This document shows positions 31,993 through 35,646 of a stretch of 35,646 nt of DNA, one piece after another (positions within the stretch are counted from its first letter, which is position 1; the number at the start of each line of letters is the position of its first letter). The DNA is taken from assembly GCF_936933875.1 (NCBI RefSeq), contig NZ_CAKZIK010000034.1, forward strand, positions 1 to 35,646, given 5' to 3'. Both the position numbers and the translations under genes were made by a program. The stretch is from an uncultured Chryseobacterium sp. (lineage in GTDB: Bacteria > Bacteroidota > Bacteroidia > Flavobacteriales > Weeksellaceae). The notes under the pieces are model-generated. The model was given only the letters and a program-made list of their open reading frames with translations. It ran no database searches and had not been told where the DNA came from.

Positions 31993-34900
31993 ATGAATTT
32001 AAAATATATTTTTTACCATTTCTATCCAACAACAATTATAGTATTTTGCATTTTTTTTCTGAATTCTTGCGCAACGTATGAACTTCAGAAAGGAAAAGAA
32101 TTAAAAACCATCCAACAAAAAGAAAAATCAACCGAAGATTCCTTCCAGTTATTTTTAGTTGGCGACGCTGGAAATGCAGATGAACCACAAGCACAACAAA
32201 CTTTAAATTTCTTAAAAAACAAGCTAGATTCTGCCAATAAAAATTCGATGCTAATTTTTCTTGGAGACAATATATATCCTGTAGGAATGCCCAAGGTAAG
32301 CGATAAAGAATATCAATTGGCCAGGATAAAAATGGAAAACCAATTAAAAATTACCAAAAATTTTGAAGGAAAAACATTGGTGATTCCTGGAAATCATGAT
32401 TGGTACCATGGTTTGGAAGGATTAAAAGCTCAGGAGAATTTTGTAGAAGAATATCTAAACCAGAAAAAGGTTTTTTTACCGCAAAATGGCTGCCCAATTG
32501 ATGATATTAACCTTAATGATAACATAAAACTAATCGTGGTAGATACGGAATGGTATCTTACCGATTGGGACAAAAACTACGGAATCAACAAAAATTGTGA
32601 GATTAAAACAAGGGAGGATTTTTTCACCGAACTGGATGATATCATTAAAAAAAATCAAAACAAAACCATCGTAATTGCGTTACACCATCCTGTGATCAGT
32701 TCAGGAAATCATGCTGGATTCGACTCTTTCAGCGCGCATATTTTTCCATTTAAGAGCAATATCCCAGTACCAGTTGTTTCGTCAGCATTAAATATCCTGC
32801 GAAAGACCTCCGGTGTTACCACTGTAGACCTTAGCAATGAACATTATGCAGAATTAGCAAATAGAATAAAAAACATTGTACAGGACAATAAAAATATCAT
32901 CTTGGTCTCCGGACATGATCACAACCTACAGTATCATGAACAAGGTAATATCCGACAAATTATTAGCGGTGCAGGATCGAAAACCGATCCATCTACGATT
33001 ACCAAAAAAACAGATTTTTCATACGGAGGAAGTGGGTTTGCAGAACTTACCATCGCTAAGGATGGAAAATCTGAAGTACACTTTTTCAGTACAAAAAATG
33101 GTCATTTTCAAAATTTGGTTTCTATTCCTGTATTGGAAAGTCAGGAATCTTTAATTAAAGAAAATACAACAGATTTACCTGAAAAATATACCGCAACAGT
33201 ATATCCAGTGAAACTTGCAAAAAAAGGATTGATTCAAAATTTTTTATTTGGAGAAAAGTACAGACCTTATTTCGGAGTTCCAATAGAAGCTCCCATTGCT
33301 GATTTATCAGTGTTGAAAGGAGGTTTAAAACCTATTCGAGAAGGCGGTGGACATCAAAGCAATTCACTTCGATTCATTAATCCAGAACAGCAAATTTTCA
33401 CTTTCAGACAACTTTCAAAAAGCGCAACACGTTTTTTAAAAACAGTAGCTTTAAAAAACAAATCTTTCGGAAATGAATTTGACAATACGTTTACTGAAAA
33501 ATTCCTACAAGATTTCTATACTTCAAACCATCCATTTACCCCTTTTGCAGTGGGACATATGGCAGAAAAATTAGATATTTTCCATACCAATCCAAAGCTA
33601 TATTTTTTACCAAAGCAAAATTTATTGGGAAAATACAACGATGCGTATGGTGACCGTCTATATATGTTGGAAGAGCAGATTTCAGAAGATCCTACAACAT
33701 TATCTTATTTCGGTAACGCAGAAAGGTTTGATGACACTGATGATGCCATAAGAAACCTCCAAAAACCACAAAAATATGAAGTAGATGAAAGAGCGTACGT
33801 CCGAGCAAGGTTGTTTGACATCTTAATTGGTGATTGGGACAGACATGATGACCAATGGAAATGGGCAGCTTATCAAAATGGGGACAAAACATTATACAAA
33901 CCAATTCCTAAAGATAGAGATCAGGCATTCAGCAAGTATGGTGGTAAATTATTGCCCATTATTATGACTGCAGAAGCGCTAAAGCACATGAAAACTTTCA
34001 AAGCGCACCAAAAGAAAGTAAAATGGCTGAACCGAGAAGCATATCCTTTAGACTTAATTTTTGCAAAACATTCTGGGGAGAATGTTTGGTTGGAAGAAGC
34101 CAAATACATCCAGCAAAACCTTACTGATGAAGATATTGACTATGCTTTTCTACAACTTCCTAAAGAAGTACAAGACCAAACCGCAGAAGATATCAAAACA
34201 AAACTCATTGCGAGAAGAAAAGAACTCGACCTATATGCAGCCGAATATTTTAAGGCTTTGCAAAATAAAGTAATCATCACCGGAACAGATAAAGTAGATT
34301 TTTTCGAAATCGAAAAAACTAAAAATTCAATAGTTGTGCTTCATTACGAGAAAAATAAATCAGGTGAAAAGATATTAATTTCAAAAAGAGAAATTGATCC
34401 AAAAAAAACGAAAGAATTGTGGGTATATGGACTCAACGACAATGATGTTTATACTATTTCCGGTTCCGAAAACAACCGTACAAAAATTCGCTTAATTGGT
34501 GGTTACGATGAAGATCATTATCTGGTAGAAAACGGAAGCCACGTAAAAATCTATGATTTTAGATCGGAAGAAAATACTTATACTAAAGGAACTAAAAGAA
34601 TTTCTGATGATTACAAAACGAATACCTACGACCATAAAAAGCCGATGTATAATAATTTCAATATACTACCAATGGCCAATTACAATCCTGACGATGGAGT
34701 ACAATTTCAAGGAATTGTAGGTTATAGAGTTAACAATTTTATTCGGGAGCCATATTCACAAAGACACAACTTAAAACTGGGACTTTTCACTGCCACAGGT
34801 TCGTTCAGTGCCACGTACAAAGGAATATTCAAGAAAGCAGTATCACAATGGGATTTGGAACTGGATGCTTTTTATACCACACCAAAAAACACGCAAAACT

Positions 34901-35646
34901 TTTTTGGTTTATCGAACGTTAGTACCTACAGCAAAGATCTTTTCAAGGAGGATTTTTATAGAGTACGTCGCTCTATTTTTTCATTCGCTCCTTCTATTTC
35001 CAGAAAAGGCTGGATGAATTTTAAGCATCAAATACAGGCAGGTTTCGAAAGCAATAAAATTGAGCAAAATAATGACCGAATTGTGATGAATTCCGCAGAT
35101 ATTAATCCTTCTGTTTTCAAAAGCCAGAACTTTGGAAATATAAACTATATATTTAATTATCAGAATATTGCAGAAAAATATTTCCCATTTTTCGGGATGG
35201 ATATTTTGTTGAATACCGGCTGGAAAACATCGTTTTCAGATAAGAACAGAAATTTTTTCAGCGTCAACGGAAACTTAAATCTTGACCACAGAATCGACAA
35301 GAAAGGCAGATTTATATTAGCCAACTCTACCGATTTTAACTGGATTAACAATAATAATTTCGAATTTTATCAGGCGGCTTCCATTGGTGGCGACAGAAAC
35401 TTACGCGGTTACAAAAACTTCCGTTTCTCCGGAAAATCAGCCATTGCAAACAGTACCGATATCCGTTGGAATTTTGGCAAACTGGCGAATAAAATTGCTC
35501 CCGCAGATTGGGGAATTTTTACAGGTTACGACATTGGTCGCGTTTGGAACGACGGCGAAAACTCCAGAAAATGGCACCAAAGTTACGGCGGTGGAATTTG
35601 GCTGGGATTGGTTGAAAGTTTCAGTGCGAGAGCACAGTATTTCTAC
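31993..35646 (+). CDS. Calcineurin-like phosphoesterase lipoprotein with outer-membrane barrel (3' end outside window)
   Basis: The frame is open from the ATG at 31993 to the window end (1218 codons) without a stop, so it is partial. A lipoprotein signal ends in the lipobox LNSC (Cys26). Residues about 50-320 are a calcineurin-like metallophosphoesterase with GDAGNAD at 57-63, GDN at 91-93, GNHD at 133-136, HH at 231-232 and GHDH at 307-310, a full metal-ligand set. A middle region of about 400 residues follows. Its FDILIGDWDRHDDQWKW (608-624) and DRDQAF (641-646) motifs recall the catalytic Asp segments of HipA/FAM20-type kinases. The C-terminus, with GGDRNLRGY at 1132-1140, is an Omp85/surface-antigen-like beta-barrel. 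It probably sits in the outer membrane. A 31-base gap separates it from the HD/Pycsar gene. Confidence 0.88.
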   Translation, partial: MNLKYIFYHFYPTTIIVFCIFFLNSCATYELQKGKELKTIQQKEKSTEDSFQLFLVGDAGNADEPQAQQTLNFLKNKLDSANKNSMLIFLGDNIYPVGMPKVSDKEYQLARIKMENQLKITKNFEGKTLVIPGNHDWYHGLEGLKAQENFVEEYLNQKKVFLPQNGCPIDDINLNDNIKLIVVDTEWYLTDWDKNYGINKNCEIKTREDFFTELDDIIKKNQNKTIVIALHHPVISSGNHAGFDSFSAHIFPFKSNIPVPVVSSALNILRKTSGVTTVDLSNEHYAELANRIKNIVQDNKNIILVSGHDHNLQYHEQGNIRQIISGAGSKTDPSTITKKTDFSYGGSGFAELTIAKDGKSEVHFFSTKNGHFQNLVSIPVLESQESLIKENTTDLPEKYTATVYPVKLAKKGLIQNFLFGEKYRPYFGVPIEAPIADLSVLKGGLKPIREGGGHQSNSLRFINPEQQIFTFRQLSKSATRFLKTVALKNKSFGNEFDNTFTEKFLQDFYTSNHPFTPFAVGHMAEKLDIFHTNPKLYFLPKQNLLGKYNDAYGDRLYMLEEQISEDPTTLSYFGNAERFDDTDDAIRNLQKPQKYEVDERAYVRARLFDILIGDWDRHDDQWKWAAYQNGDKTLYKPIPKDRDQAFSKYGGKLLPIIMTAEALKHMKTFKAHQKKVKWLNREAYPLDLIFAKHSGENVWLEEAKYIQQNLTDEDIDYAFLQLPKEVQDQTAEDIKTKLIARRKELDLYAAEYFKALQNKVIITGTDKVDFFEIEKTKNSIVVLHYEKNKSGEKILISKREIDPKKTKELWVYGLNDNDVYTISGSENNRTKIRLIGGYDEDHYLVENGSHVKIYDFRSEENTYTKGTKRISDDYKTNTYDHKKPMYNNFNILPMANYNPDDGVQFQGIVGYRVNNFIREPYSQRHNLKLGLFTATGSFSATYKGIFKKAVSQWDLELDAFYTTPKNTQNFFGLSNVSTYSKDLFKEDFYRVRRSIFSFAPSISRKGWMNFKHQIQAGFESNKIEQNNDRIVMNSADINPSVFKSQNFGNINYIFNYQNIAEKYFPFFGMDILLNTGWKTSFSDKNRNFFSVNGNLNLDHRIDKKGRFILANSTDFNWINNNNFEFYQAASIGGDRNLRGYKNFRFSGKSAIANSTDIRWNFGKLANKIAPADWGIFTGYDIGRVWNDGENSRKWHQSYGGGIWLGLVESFSARAQYFY

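Noticed and set aside
34061..34273. Short frames inside the large phosphoesterase gene, suggesting a frameshift or separate genes
   Set aside because: I read the main frame codon by codon from 31993 to 35646 and found no stop, so these are out-of-frame shadows.

Overview
The window is about 35.6 kb of AT-rich DNA from a flavobacterial genome. It is most likely Weeksellaceae (Chryseobacterium, Kaistella or Epilithonimonas type). Four things point there: TAnnTTTG promoter boxes, a type 9 secretion (T9SS) sorting domain on a secreted nuclease, a NuoG subunit that stops after its Fe-S domains, and many Bacteroidetes-typical proteins (DUF349, GAF and HD/Pycsar-TM proteins). No insertion sequence, prophage, CRISPR array or rRNA is visible. 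No gap between genes exceeds 300 bases; the longest is 21921-22172.

Region 1 (1-13.95 kb) is ordinary chromosome. It holds a small secreted protein, lipoate ligase, a CAT-anticodon tRNA, methylmalonyl-CoA epimerase, rbfA, a LolC/E-type permease, a stand-alone MnmA C-terminal-like protein, a T9SS-exported endonuclease, aroE, a DUF349 protein, a secreted protein, ribD, an IMPACT/YigZ protein, a membrane zinc peptidase, a GNAT protein, a probable DinB remnant and a small membrane protein. Several transcription units end in clear hairpin-plus-T terminators.

Region 2 (14.07-28.41 kb) is a complete nuoA-N cluster for respiratory complex I, with separate nuoC and nuoD. An outer-membrane beta-barrel gene sits between nuoF and nuoG. 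nuoI to nuoM are tightly packed. The looser gaps (B-C, C-D, D-E, G-H, H-I, M-N) are filled with different short repeats or hairpins, including a compact structured element between nuoH and nuoI. A strong terminator follows nuoN.

Region 3 (28.48-35.65 kb) is the least ordinary. A 767-residue GAF-type protein is tail-to-tail, with overlapping stop codons, with a gene fusing an HD phosphohydrolase domain to a Pycsar-type transmembrane effector domain. That gene is divergent, across only 31 bases, from a very large lipoprotein. The lipoprotein combines a calcineurin-like phosphoesterase, a middle region with kinase-like motifs and an outer-membrane barrel. It runs off the window end after 1218 codons without a stop. 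The HD-Pycsar/phosphoesterase pair is the best candidate here for an undescribed system. No nucleotide cyclase is visible beside it.
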